Source: Hyphomicrobiales bacterium (GTDB taxonomy: Bacteria; Pseudomonadota; Alphaproteobacteria; Rhizobiales; Rhizobiaceae). Taken from it: a stretch of 64,000 bases of DNA. The stretch lies in NCBI GenBank assembly GCA_900466475.1, contig UBMI01000009.1, positions 176,478 to 240,477 of the forward strand, read 5' to 3'. The notes below the pieces were generated by a model. That model did not search any database. It saw nothing but the letters and a program-made list of their open reading frames with translations, and was not told where the DNA came from. The first letter of the stretch is position 1. Every line of letters begins with the position of its first letter. The position numbers and the translations under genes were made by a program. Positions 45,847 to 54,504 of this stretch are shown one piece after another.

Positions 45847-46354
45847 TCCATTCCGCCTCGCAACGCTCGGTCTCGGCGGCAATATCGGCGACCCGGTCAA
45901 GTCGATGGCGTCGGCGCTTGCGGTACTGGACGCCCATCCGGACTGCCGCGTGGCCGCCGTCTCGCGGCTTTATCGCACGCCGCCCTGGGGCAAGACCGAT
46001 CAATCCTATTTCTTCAATTCCTGCGCGGCGGTGGAAACGCGGCTTGCACCGGAAGCGCTGCTCGATCTCTGCCTGTCGATCGAACGGGAGATGAAGCGCG
46101 AGCGCATCGAGCGCTGGGGGCCGCGCACGCTCGATATCGACGTGTTGACTTATGAAGGTATCGAGCAGGATGCGCCGCGGCTGGAACTGCCGCACCCGCG
46201 CATGACGGAGCGAGGCTTCGTGCTGATGCCGCTTGCGGATATCGCGCCCGAACTCGTGGTCAGGGGCAGGGCGGTTTCCGACTGGCTGGCCGGCGCCGAC
46301 ATTGCGGGTATCGAGATCGCAGACGAGAGCCGCGAGTGGTGGCACAAGACTTAA
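45827..46354 (+). CDS. folK: 6-hydroxymethyl-7,8-dihydropterin pyrophosphokinase
   Basis: The 175-aa kinase transfers pyrophosphate from ATP to hydroxymethyl-dihydropterin, supplying the FolP substrate. Signatures: LGLGGNIGDPVKSM, SRLYRTPPWGKTDQSYFFN and RWGPRTLDIDVLTY, ending PHPRMTERGFVLMPLADI. The start is either TTG 45827 or GTG 45836, both inside the folB 3' end. Last gene of the folate unit. Confidence 0.94.
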   Translation: MSTVPDNPFRLATLGLGGNIGDPVKSMASALAVLDAHPDCRVAAVSRLYRTPPWGKTDQSYFFNSCAAVETRLAPEALLDLCLSIEREMKRERIERWGPRTLDIDVLTYEGIEQDAPRLELPHPRMTERGFVLMPLADIAPELVVRGRAVSDWLAGADIAGIEIADESREWWHKT

Positions 46355-46411
46355 GGGGTCATCAAGTGCAGGCTGCGAAACTTGAACGGGCTCGTAAGCC
46401 TCGCCCATGCG

Positions 46412-47008
46412 TCAGAGACTGGTGAGGAATGCGTCCGTTTCAGTGATCTCCACCTGCACCGAAAAGCGGCCGCCCAGCAATTCCAGCGTAGCGTCATGCG
46501 TTTCGTCCGCGCTGCTGCAGACGGCATCCTTCAACAGGACGACGCGGTACCCGAGATCGATTGCGCCAAGTGCTGCAGCAAGCACGCAGATATCGGTTTC
46601 GCCGCCGGTGATGACGATGGCTCCGACCTTTTCCTGCGCAAGCGTTTCGTGGAGCCGGCCGTCGACCCAGGGAGAGTAGGTTCGCTTGTTGAAGAAGCGG
46701 GCAGGCGGCGAGAAAAACTTCAGTTCGGCAACGATGTCCACGAGCGCCGGCAGCAGGTGCTCGCCCGTCATCATTGGCCATTTTTCGTAGTAAGTCCTCC
46801 ACATGCCGGGCATGGCATCGGCACTCGGCGGAGGAACGAAGCGCGTGAAAATCGTTCGCTCCGCATACCGTGCGGAGAGTTCAACAATCTGCGGCGACAC
46901 CGTCGCCATCCATGGCACATGCCAAGCTGTCTGTTCCGCGAACATCCTCTGCATATCGATGCAGAGATGGATCCAGTTTTCGCGCATCGAACCTGCAGCT
47001 TCGAGCAT
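46412..47008 (-). CDS. Isochorismatase-family cysteine hydrolase
   Basis: A 198-aa cysteine hydrolase with the full triad visible: Asp in LCIDMQRMF, Lys in FFNKRTYSPW and Cys in GGETDICVLAAAL. The family hydrolyses isochorismate, nicotinamide and related amides; the substrate is not known. The ATG at 47008 directly follows the stop of the upstream small gene (TGA-ATG), so they are translationally coupled; a Met seven codons in is an alternative start. Confidence 0.88.
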   Translation of the reverse strand: MLEAAGSMRENWIHLCIDMQRMFAEQTAWHVPWMATVSPQIVELSARYAERTIFTRFVPPPSADAMPGMWRTYYEKWPMMTGEHLLPALVDIVAELKFFSPPARFFNKRTYSPWVDGRLHETLAQEKVGAIVITGGETDICVLAAALGAIDLGYRVVLLKDAVCSSADETHDATLELLGGRFSVQVEITETDAFLTSL

Positions 47009-47239
47009 TCAAGGCGAATTGATGCTGGGCAGGAAATCCTCGACCTGCTTGCGGTCGGCTGCTGAAAGCGGCTGCACCTGCTCCTGCCAGAAGCGTTCAG
47101 CCTCCGGGGGATCCTTCTCCCACTGGCGCACAGTGGTGATGTTGTCGTCGATCTTGGAGCGGCGGTGTCCGCCAAGGCGCAGATATTCCCTGGCGAGCTT
47201 CAGGCTCCTTGTTTCCGTATCCGTGTGGGTTGCGTTCAT
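47009..47239 (-). CDS. Small conserved-looking protein upstream of the isochorismatase gene
   Basis: A 76-aa soluble, charged protein with no recognised domain; it has KLAREYLRLGGHRRSKIDD and ERFWQEQVQPLSAADRKQVE. The start at 47239 has GAAGG immediately upstream; ATG 47254 is possible. The stop is immediately followed by the ATG of the hydrolase gene, so the pair forms one unit. Function unknown. Confidence 0.65.
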   Translation of the reverse strand: MNATHTDTETRSLKLAREYLRLGGHRRSKIDDNITTVRQWEKDPPEAERFWQEQVQPLSAADRKQVEDFLPSINSP

Positions 47240-47423
47240 GGCCTTCGTCTCCATAGCTGGGCAGGAGCAAGCCTGCCGTTTACGAAGAACGGCGCGTGGC
47301 GGGAAATGATCCGATACCATCACGAAATATTAAAATGGGGAACGTGGCGGCGCCCGAGCGGTTGACCTAACGAGACGGCAGTCAAGCCGCTCTCGCAGAC
47401 AATTACCGAAAGGAGAATTGATC

Positions 47424-47603
47424 ATGGCAAACCAAGGCGGTTCACACGAACAGCACGTCAAGGCAGGTCAGCAGAGCCACAAGAATACCGGCTCGCAGCA
47501 GCAAGCTTCGTCGCGCGACAATCAATCCAGTTCGGGTACCCGCGGCGGCACGCATGAACAGCATGTGAAGGCAGGTCAGCAGAGCCACAAAAACACAAAC
47601 TGA
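47424..47603 (+). CDS. Small hydrophilic stress-type protein with internal duplication
   Basis: A 59-aa, very hydrophilic protein (Gln, Ser, Lys, His, Gly; no large hydrophobics), so probably unfolded. The segment GGSHEQHVKAGQQSHKNT near the start recurs as GGTHEQHVKAGQQSHKNT at the end, separated by a Ser/Gln linker. This resembles KGG/con-10-type stress-induced proteins. AAAGGAG precedes the ATG, and a strong terminator follows. The name is by resemblance only. Confidence 0.72.
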   Translation: MANQGGSHEQHVKAGQQSHKNTGSQQQASSRDNQSSSGTRGGTHEQHVKAGQQSHKNTN

Positions 47604-47624
47604 AACCTGACCGATACAGAAAGG

Positions 47625-47648
47625 AGCCCGCAGAAGCGGGCTTTTTTC
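47625..47648 (+). terminator. Intrinsic terminator after the small stress-type gene
   Basis: GCCCGC and GCGGGC pair across a four-base AGAA loop, followed by TTTTTT. Confidence 0.88.
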
Positions 47649-47695
47649 GTGTCTGCTTTTGAGCGGAGCTCAGTGTCCGCCCACTGGAGTATCAC

Positions 47696-48310
47696 TCATT
47701 CGGCTTTGCCCGGATAGTGGTTCTGCTTGAGCAGTTTCGCCAGATGAACCGTATTGCGCGCCAGCATGTCGACTGCCGTCGTGACCGTTTCAGGTACCTG
47801 CTTGAGATCGACGAAATTGGTGCTGCCCATGGCTTCGCCCACCCAGTAGGCCACAGCATTGGCCGGTATGGTGAAGCCGACATCGTTCAACGCCTGATAG
47901 AGTTCGGCCGAGACGTGATGGGCGCCATCCTCATTGCCGACAACGGCCACCGCCGCCACGCGGCCATAGGAGACCATACGGCCCTGATCGTCCGTTTCTT
48001 CAAGGAAGGCATCCATACGCTCCAAAGCGCGCTTGGCAACGCTGGAGGGTTGTCCCAACCAGATCGGCGTGCCGAAAACGAGGATGTCGGCATCGAGAAT
48101 CATCTTTCGGATATCGGGCCAGGCATCGCCAGGTCCCTCGTCGGACGTCACACCTGGAAGGATATTATGGTCAGCAAGGCGGATCGTTTCCGTCTCCACG
48201 TCCTGTTTGCGCGTTGCTTCGCCGATGAGGGCGAGCATGCGGTCGGTGGAGGAGGGCTCACCGCTGCTGGATTTCAGCGTGGCATTCAGGGCGAGAGCTT
48301 TCAGGGGCAC
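47696..48310 (-). CDS. Flavodoxin-fold NAD(P)H-dependent oxidoreductase
   Basis: A 204-aa FMN-binding reductase. It has the FMN phosphate loop region LALNATLKSSSGEPSSTDR, then ADILVFGTPIWLGQPSSVAK and VVGNEDGAHHVSAELYQAL, as in NADPH-dependent FMN reductase/WrbA-like proteins. The GTG start at 48310 follows GGAG. Single gene; electron acceptor unknown. Confidence 0.85.
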   Translation of the reverse strand: MPLKALALNATLKSSSGEPSSTDRMLALIGEATRKQDVETETIRLADHNILPGVTSDEGPGDAWPDIRKMILDADILVFGTPIWLGQPSSVAKRALERMDAFLEETDDQGRMVSYGRVAAVAVVGNEDGAHHVSAELYQALNDVGFTIPANAVAYWVGEAMGSTNFVDLKQVPETVTTAVDMLARNTVHLAKLLKQNHYPGKAE

Positions 48311-48373
48311 GATCGATCTCCGGATTGTTCGTCCGCACACAACCCGACCAAATGCTCATGGTTCCCCACGCCC

Positions 48374-48404
48374 AAAAAGCAAAAGCGGCGGAAACCCGCC
48401 GCTT
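48374..48404 (-). terminator. Intrinsic terminator after the exported protein gene
   Basis: On the minus strand AAGCGGCGG and CCGCCGCTT pair across a short loop, followed by TTTGCTTTTTG. It follows the stop at 48432. Confidence 0.8.
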
Positions 48405-48431
48405 CAGGAAAATCCGATCCGAATGAATTGC

Positions 48432-48983
48432 TTACTGGATCGAGCCGACAGCCATTTCATCCACCTGGCGGGTCAGTGTCAGGCCGATGACCGGGATCAT
48501 CTGGCTTTCGACCTTGACCGAAACGGTGACATTCATGGTCTTGTCGTCCCGCACACGGGCAATCATCGCGCCGTTCAGCTTGGAACGATTGATGCCGACG
48601 ACGACGGTATCTGCGGTAACGGCGCCGGAAACAACGTCGAGGCCCTTGCCCTCGGCGCCATCCAGGAACTTGCCCTTGTACGTGGAACCGGACTGGGAAA
48701 TGACGGCCGTCATCGGCTGCTTGAAGACACCGACGCGGCAGGTGCCGTCGAGCTTGATGCCGGCCGCGGAATCATCAGCCGGCGAGCCGACGAGATTGCA
48801 GGTGAATTTCGTGCCCTTGTACTTGCCGGCAACGATTTCGCCCGGTCCCTTCCAGGTGCCGGCGATAGATTCGAAGAAGGCTTTGTCGCGGGTTGCGGCA
48901 GTGGCGTTGGAAGCGACGTCTGCCACCGGAGACAATGCCGCGGCGGCCAGGCCGCATACAAAAAGAAACTTGCGCGAGTACAT
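48432..48983 (-). CDS. Exported protein of unknown function
   Basis: A 183-aa protein with a signal peptide (RKFLFVCGLAAAALSPVADV). The mature part is beta-rich (FFESIAGTWKGPGEIVAGKY, VVVGINRSKLNGAMIA, MNVTVSVKVESQMIPVIG), suggesting a lipocalin-like or beta-sandwich fold; two cysteines (TFTCNL region and GTCRVG) may form a disulfide. It is a single gene with its own terminator. I do not recognise the family. Confidence 0.75.
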   Translation of the reverse strand: MYSRKFLFVCGLAAAALSPVADVASNATAATRDKAFFESIAGTWKGPGEIVAGKYKGTKFTCNLVGSPADDSAAGIKLDGTCRVGVFKQPMTAVISQSGSTYKGKFLDGAEGKGLDVVSGAVTADTVVVGINRSKLNGAMIARVRDDKTMNVTVSVKVESQMIPVIGLTLTRQVDEMAVGSIQ

Positions 48984-49193
48984 GGATTTTCCTTGGCAAA
49001 CACCACTCGGGAACTGGTCCGAAGTTTTGCCGAAAAATGGTTAATCCTTTCTTTCCGAGGCGCCAAAATGCGTGGAAATACAGGGCTTTCGCTAGGCAAT
49101 GTTTCTGAGGCGGCGCGTGTAGCGCATTGAATCCGCTGGAATTTTCTGCAGGGTTGATAAGAAGGCCGGAATGTGTCGCAATCCAGCTTTTTC

Positions 49194-50273
49194 TTAAGGA
49201 TTGCCGTTTCGCGTCGTCATCGACGGTGTCAAATCACCGATAAAGTCACCGATTCCCGGCCGCTTCAGCGCCCTGAAAGTCAGCGGGCGGCAGAGATCCA
49301 TGGCGGCAATGCCGATGCGCGCCGTCATCAACCCGTTGATCACGCCTTCGCCGAGTCGCGCCGAGAGCTTCGAGGCAAGCCCATGGCCCAGCACTTGCTG
49401 CACGAGGCTGTCGCCGACGGCAATCGAACCGGTTACGGCAAGATGGGCAAGCACGTCGCGCATCAATCTCAGCATGCCGAGCGTGCCGGGGCGACCACCG
49501 TACAGTTCGGCCATGGCGCGGATCAGGCGGGCGGCCTCATAGAGCACGTAGAGCAGATCGACGATGGCGCGCGGGCTGACGGCCGTGACGACAGAGACAC
49601 GCTTGGAGGAATTGACGATCAGCGCGCGCGCCCGGCGGTCAAGGGGGCCAAGGAGTTCGCGCTCGGCAAGCGCAATCAGATGCGGAGCATCGATGACGTC
49701 GCCTTCGGTTTCCTTCAGCGTGGCGCGGCCCTTGGCAGTTTCCGGCTTGTTATCGAGCAGGCTCGTCAGGCGGGCAACGACGGCACGGGCCTTGGCAGGA
49801 CGGGTTTCGAGGATCGCGGCGTCTGCCTCGGCCTTGATGGTCTGCACCGCGGCAAGCCGCATCATGCCCGCCGTCTCCCTGACGACGACGGCGATAACGG
49901 CGAGGATGCCGATCGCGAGGACGGCAAGCGCCGTGTATCCCAGCCAGTCGGCACGGCTGAACAGGTCGCGGATCAGCTGGTCGGTCCAGAGGCCGAAGGC
50001 AAGCGACAGGAGGATGCCGAAGGCGCCTGCGGCGATGCCGGCAAACGAGGTGCGGCGCTTGCGCGGGGTCGCGACCGGCAGCGGGCTCAGATCCTGTTCC
50101 GGATTGAGGAAGGGATCCTCCTCATCCGGCGTCAGCACCACCTCGCCGGAAAAGCTTGCCGGCTTGCGGCGTTCCGCGCGGGGGGATTCGGGTGCTGCGT
50201 TTTCCTCCTCATAGGTGAAGGCGGCAGGGGCGCGACGCGGCGGATTGGGCTGGTCGATCGGCGGCTTGCTCAT
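49194..50273 (-). CDS. YcjF-like inner-membrane protein (DUF697/TIGR01620)
   Basis: A 359-aa protein with a disordered Pro/Glu-rich N-terminus, two helices (IAAGAFGILLSLAFGLW; ALAVLAIGILAVIAVVV) and a DUF697-type C-terminal half (VSVVTAVSPRAIVDLLYVL, LAVTGSIAVGDSLVQQVLG). YcjF pairs with the P-loop protein YcjX; in E. coli these are envelope-stress-linked. Its ATG overlaps the ycjX stop by four bases, so it is translationally coupled as the second gene. Confidence 0.88.
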   Translation of the reverse strand: MSKPPIDQPNPPRRAPAAFTYEEENAAPESPRAERRKPASFSGEVVLTPDEEDPFLNPEQDLSPLPVATPRKRRTSFAGIAAGAFGILLSLAFGLWTDQLIRDLFSRADWLGYTALAVLAIGILAVIAVVVRETAGMMRLAAVQTIKAEADAAILETRPAKARAVVARLTSLLDNKPETAKGRATLKETEGDVIDAPHLIALAERELLGPLDRRARALIVNSSKRVSVVTAVSPRAIVDLLYVLYEAARLIRAMAELYGGRPGTLGMLRLMRDVLAHLAVTGSIAVGDSLVQQVLGHGLASKLSARLGEGVINGLMTARIGIAAMDLCRPLTFRALKRPGIGDFIGDLTPSMTTRNGNP

Positions 50274-51745
50274 GCGAGGCGGTCTCCGAACAGGAACTGC
50301 ATGGCGCGGTCAAGACGGATATGCGGCACGGAAAGCTTGATGCCGCCGCCGGTTTCCTCAAGCTGCGGGGGACGGAAGCGCACCACGTTGACATCGGGCA
50401 GCTCGACCGTGCTGTCGCCGGCTTCGATGCGTTCGAACAGCGATTGCGGATCTTCCGGCAAGTCGCCTGGGAAGATCGCCGTCTTGCGCTCACCGTCGAA
50501 GATCTCACCGGCGATCTTTTCACCAGCCATAGGCGTGCCGACGATGACGGGCAGGTCGTGGCCGTCGCGCCGCACCGTGGCTTCGCGCGTGGCGCGCACG
50601 GAGGCGAGTGCCATGACATCGATGCCGGCGCCGGCCATGCCGATGCGGTCGATGGCGCGATCGACGAGACGGCGCGTGAGTCGATCCAGCCGGTCGTGGC
50701 TTTCATGATGCAGATGGTCGGCCTTGGTGGCGGCCACCAGAACGCGGTCGATGCGGCGGCCGAGAAGCGATGACAGGATGGAATTGGTGCCGGGGCGGAA
50801 ACAGGCCAGCACATCGGTCAGGGCGCGTTCCAGATCCTGCACGGCTTCCGGACCGCGGTTCATCGCCTGGAGAGCGTCGACCAAAACGATCTGCCGGTCG
50901 AGCCTGGCGAAATGCTCACGGAAGAAGGGTTTGACGACCACGGACTTGTAGGCCTCGTATCGGCGCTCCATCATCGCCCAGAGCGAGCCGTGCTTCGGCC
51001 GGCCTTCAGGCGGCAGGGCAAGCGGGGCGAAGGTCAGGGCAGGCGAGCCGTCGAGATCGCCGGGCAGCAGGAAGCGGCCGGGAGGAAGGGTGGAGAGAGA
51101 ACGCTCGTCCGCCTTGCAGGCCTTCAGATAGTCGGCAAAGCTCACTGCGAGGTCGCGGGCGACCATTTCGTCAGCGGGAGCATTGATGTCCGTCGCTCCC
51201 GTCAGACCCAGCCAGGCGCTCGACAGCTCGGCGCGGATGCCGGTTGCGGCAAGGGCGATGGTTTCCTCGCTGAACGTTCGGAAATCCTTGCCGAGCAGGG
51301 GCAGGTCGAGCAGCCATTCGCCGGGATAGTCGACGATATCGATGGAAAGCCGGCCGGGGGAAAACATGCGCGTCCAGGAACTGGCGCTCTGATAATCGAG
51401 CGTGATGCGCAGCTCCGAGATCGCGCGGGTGGAATCCGGCCAGATGCGCTCCTTTACCAGCGCGCGGATATGATCCTCATACTGGAAACGCGGCACGGCA
51501 TCATCCGGCTGAGGCTCCAGGCGCACCGCCGAAACGCGGCCGGACTGCACCGCTTCGAAGAGCGGCAGGCGGCCGCCATGCAGGAGATTATGGACCAGCG
51601 AGGAAATGAAGACGGTCTTGCCGGAGCGGGAAAGGCCGGTGACACCGAGCCGGATGGTCGGATTGACGAGACCGCTGGCGCGGTCCGCAAGATTATCCAA
51701 CGCGATCAGCGCGTCGTCGGCAAAGGATGTCAGGCGTGGCGGCAA
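50270..51745 (-). CDS. YcjX-like P-loop NTPase (DUF463)
   Basis: A 491-aa GTPase/ATPase-like protein. Walker A is GLSRSGKTVFISSL near residue 38, followed by the DUF463 features LSIDIVDYPGEWLLDL, WAMMERRYEAYKSVVV and RQIVLVDALQAMNRG; a TKADHLHHES element resembles the G4 motif. Function is unclear; it is coupled to the YcjF membrane protein downstream. Confidence 0.9.
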   Translation of the reverse strand: MPPRLTSFADDALIALDNLADRASGLVNPTIRLGVTGLSRSGKTVFISSLVHNLLHGGRLPLFEAVQSGRVSAVRLEPQPDDAVPRFQYEDHIRALVKERIWPDSTRAISELRITLDYQSASSWTRMFSPGRLSIDIVDYPGEWLLDLPLLGKDFRTFSEETIALAATGIRAELSSAWLGLTGATDINAPADEMVARDLAVSFADYLKACKADERSLSTLPPGRFLLPGDLDGSPALTFAPLALPPEGRPKHGSLWAMMERRYEAYKSVVVKPFFREHFARLDRQIVLVDALQAMNRGPEAVQDLERALTDVLACFRPGTNSILSSLLGRRIDRVLVAATKADHLHHESHDRLDRLTRRLVDRAIDRIGMAGAGIDVMALASVRATREATVRRDGHDLPVIVGTPMAGEKIAGEIFDGERKTAIFPGDLPEDPQSLFERIEAGDSTVELPDVNVVRFRPPQLEETGGGIKLSVPHIRLDRAMQFLFGDRLA

Positions 51746-51817
51746 ATCGGAATCCCTGGTGGCACTGCCTGCAATATAGGGAGGGGCCGCGGCCCGAAAA
51801 AGAAGCGGCGCGAAAGC

Positions 51818-52312
51818 TCAGTCGACGACGAAATCGACGAGACGCCATGCCGAAGTCGTAGCGACATAGTCGATGACAGCGAGACCGGCTGTCGGGAAAC
51901 CTTTCGGCACCGAGGCTGCCATAGCCTTTTGGCCGATCAGCGCCGATAAGGCTTGCTCCATGGTCGGGTTGTGACCGACGAGCATGACGCTTCCCACATC
52001 CTGCGCGTCGATAATTTCGAGATAGGTATCGACGGAGGCGTTATAGAGCGTGTCGACAAAGAGCATGTCGAGCGTTTCGCCCATGGCCCGATGCACGGCC
52101 TCGGCGGTGTCGCGGCAACGAAGCGCGGTCGAGCTGATCAGGACATCAGGACGGTAGCCCTTGTCGGCTGCGCGGTCGGCAACAATCTCGGCATCGCCAA
52201 AACCCTTCTCGTTCAGCGGGCGGTCGAAATCGCGCTGTCCGGGCTCGGCCCAGGCGGCTTCGGCGTGACGCAGGAGGTAGATCCGGTGCGGTGGAGGCAG
52301 GAGGGCGGCCAT
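51818..52312 (-). CDS. SixA-like histidine phosphatase
   Basis: A 164-aa histidine-acid phosphatase. The catalytic RHG-type motif reads YLLRHAEAAW, with a second arginine in SSTALRCRDTAEAV and His in MLVGHNPTMEQAL. SixA in E. coli dephosphorylates histidine phosphotransfer proteins; the target here is unknown. Met 52312 was chosen since the motif then falls near residue 15; the frame is open to 52405. Confidence 0.88.
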   Translation of the reverse strand: MAALLPPPHRIYLLRHAEAAWAEPGQRDFDRPLNEKGFGDAEIVADRAADKGYRPDVLISSTALRCRDTAEAVHRAMGETLDMLFVDTLYNASVDTYLEIIDAQDVGSVMLVGHNPTMEQALSALIGQKAMAASVPKGFPTAGLAVIDYVATTSAWRLVDFVVD

Positions 52313-52488
52313 GGGCAAATCCAGCTTCGAACGGAGCCTTTTCAGTAGCGGTTGCACTCCCGCAACGTCAACTGCCAGCCGGCCTTCAATAGCGCGAAAC
52401 GCCATGCTCTACACGGCATGTTGAAGGCGAAGCAAAAATCGCGGTTCGGAATAATGGTGAGAAAATAGACTGTTAGCTCAAATTTATG

Positions 52489-52506
52489 ACAGATTTAAAA
52501 ATCTGT
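52489..52506. promoter_or_regulatory. 18-bp perfect palindrome upstream of dksA
   Basis: ACAGATTT-AA-AAATCTGT is a perfect inverted repeat 83 bases upstream of the dksA start and 177 bases upstream of the SixA-like start. It has no T-run after it, so an operator is more likely than a terminator. No known regulator is assigned. Confidence 0.45.
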
Positions 52507-52589
52507 TTACGTGTCTTATTTGGCTTGAATCGCGGATAGCCCTTGGGATATACACCCGGCCAGATGAGATGTTCTTCAGGAGAATCGCG

Positions 52590-53009
52590 TTGAGTGAGAA
52601 GATCGATCTTAGCAATTATGTTCCCTCGGAAGACGAGGAGTTCATGAATACGAACCAGCGAGCTTATTTCAGAGCCAAGCTGGTTGCCTGGAAAAACGAT
52701 ATCCTTAGAGAAGCGCGTGAAACGCTCGACCATCTGGCCGAGGAGAGCGCAAACCACCCCGATCTTGCAGACCGTGCATCCTCAGAAACCGACCGGGCGA
52801 TCGAACTTCGCGCCCGCGACCGTCAGAGAAAGCTGATCTCCAAGATCGACGCAGCCCTGCAGCGCATCGAAGACGGTACCTACGGTTACTGCGAGGAAAC
52901 CGGCGAGCCGATCGGTCTCAAGCGTCTCGACGCCCGCCCGATCGCCACGTTGTCGATCGAAGCCCAGGAACGCCACGAGCGTCGCGAAAAGGTTTACCGG
53001 GACGAATAA
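52590..53009 (+). CDS. dksA: DksA-family RNA polymerase-binding regulator
   Basis: A 139-aa regulator that binds the RNA polymerase secondary channel. The coiled-coil part (ILREARETLDHLAEESA to LRARDRQRKLISKIDAAL) and the DGTYGYCEETGEPIGLKRL globular start are clear. The zinc finger keeps only the first of the four canonical cysteines; the others are Thr, Ser and Ala (CEET, then LSIEAQ). Reduced-cysteine DksA is known in alphaproteobacteria. The TTG start at 52590 is chosen because AGGAGA precedes it; an in-frame ATG at 52569 overlaps that site. Single gene with terminator. Confidence 0.9.
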   Translation: MSEKIDLSNYVPSEDEEFMNTNQRAYFRAKLVAWKNDILREARETLDHLAEESANHPDLADRASSETDRAIELRARDRQRKLISKIDAALQRIEDGTYGYCEETGEPIGLKRLDARPIATLSIEAQERHERREKVYRDE

Positions 53010-53030
53010 TCGCTCCCGACCGGAATTGAA

Positions 53031-53067
53031 AAAGGCACCGCGGGACGATCGCGGTGCCTTTTTGTTT
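53031..53067 (+). terminator. Intrinsic terminator after dksA
   Basis: AAAGGCACCGCG and CGCGGTGCCTTT pair over a short loop, followed by TTGTTTT. Confidence 0.9.
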
Positions 53068-53099
53068 TACCGGTTTGCTCCAGGCGATCCGACCCCGGA

Positions 53100-54203
53100 C
53101 TACTTGTCGCGATTGACGCTCATTTCGCCGAAGATGCGGGCAACTTCCTTCTGAAGGGCGGCATCCGCACCTGTCATTGGCGCCATTTCAGGATCACGGC
53201 GCGGCATCGAGCCGGGCTGTGGGGATGGCTGTGGGGCAGGGCGCGTCTGCTGTGCATTGGGTACGGGAACCACGCGCTCGGCGGCCGGATTGGCCGAGAT
53301 TTCCTCATCAAGGATGCGCTGGAAATCCCGGCGGATGGCGGCCGATTGCAGACCGCCATCTTCCGTGGCGACCGGGGCACCGCGCGAGACGGCGGGAATG
53401 CTCTGGGCCGGCGGGGTGGATACTTCCGGTTCGATACGCTGCTGTGGCAGTACGCGCTGACGGGCCGCATCGAGGATATCGGCAGCGTTGGCGGTATCGG
53501 GCACCGGTTGCGGAGCTGGGCGTTCGGGCTGCCGTGGCTGAGGCTGCGACATGCGCTGCGGGCTATCGCGCTCGGCACTCAGCGGCGGAGCAGAAACCTG
53601 TGGCGCGGAAGCCTGCTGCCCAGACATCGGCGGAGCCACGGCTGGAGCAACCGGGGGCTCGGAGCGCTGACGGATAGGCTCGGCCGGCGGTGCGATGACC
53701 GGGACGATGACCGCAGCCGGTGCCGGGCTATAGGGTTCGAGATCGGGTTCGGCGCTTGCAGCCACAGGCGGTGCGACGGGAGCGGCGACCGGCCTCGGCT
53801 GCGGCGCTGGTTGCGGCTCGCGGCGCGGCTGGACGACTTCACGCTCCGGAGCGGGTGAACGCTCCTCGACCGGCTGCGGGCGGAAATCACTTCCGGTTTC
53901 GGCTTCGGTTTCCGGCAGGATGCGGCTTTCGATGACGATATCGGTCGGACCGCCGATCATGACGAGATGTTCGACATTGTCGCGACGCACGAGCACCAGG
54001 CGACGGCGGGCATCGACGGCGGCGGCATCGAGCACCTGCAAACGCGGCTGGCGGTTGCGCCCGCCACGAACGAAGGGCGAGGGCGCGCGGTTGCGCAGGA
54101 ACCACAGAACCAGGATGAGCAGGATGAGGGCAATACCGACGCCGCCAGCGGCAAGCAGGAAGCGGCTACCGTAAGCTCCTACAACATCATCGAACATAGG
54201 CAC
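53100..54203 (-). CDS. FliO-like membrane protein with long Pro/Ala-rich tail
   Basis: A 367-aa protein with one N-terminal helix (FLLAAGGVGIALILLILVL). It then has the FliO-type core LQVLDAAAVDARRRLVLVRR and NVEHLVMIGGPTDIVIE (residues about 55-95). The remaining 270 residues are Pro/Ala/Gln-rich and disordered, with a short C-terminal amphipathic end. FliO helps assemble the flagellar export gate, but no flagellar genes are nearby, so this may be a FliO-related protein with another job. Divergent from cckA. Confidence 0.72.
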   Translation of the reverse strand: MPMFDDVVGAYGSRFLLAAGGVGIALILLILVLWFLRNRAPSPFVRGGRNRQPRLQVLDAAAVDARRRLVLVRRDNVEHLVMIGGPTDIVIESRILPETEAETGSDFRPQPVEERSPAPEREVVQPRREPQPAPQPRPVAAPVAPPVAASAEPDLEPYSPAPAAVIVPVIAPPAEPIRQRSEPPVAPAVAPPMSGQQASAPQVSAPPLSAERDSPQRMSQPQPRQPERPAPQPVPDTANAADILDAARQRVLPQQRIEPEVSTPPAQSIPAVSRGAPVATEDGGLQSAAIRRDFQRILDEEISANPAAERVVPVPNAQQTRPAPQPSPQPGSMPRRDPEMAPMTGADAALQKEVARIFGEMSVNRDK

Positions 54204-54504
54204 TCACTCCATTTCGCATTATGGCACAACAGACGACTTTTCCGCTCCTTAGGCAAGAGCCGCCGGGTCTGTCCAGTCACCGGCGAAGGCGATTTCGTGT
54301 TGTGCAGTTATTTGGCCGGCAAGCTCTCGAGGTTACACCAGCTGGCTTGCAAGAAAACTGGCGCGTTTGCCTGTGAATTCAAGCAGTCTGACGAAACCTG
54401 CTGTTTTTGCGGGCGCAGCAAGTTGATAAGAAGGAAAGAGTGCCTGATTCCTGTTTCGCAGCGATGTTAGCGAGCGCGGCAGGAGGGGCTTATGCGAGGA
54501 ATAG
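54204..54504. other. Divergent promoter region of the FliO-like gene and cckA
   Basis: This 301-base gap separates two divergent genes. No convincing gene was seen in it, and no exact TTAA-N7-TTAA CtrA box was found. Confidence 0.5.
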
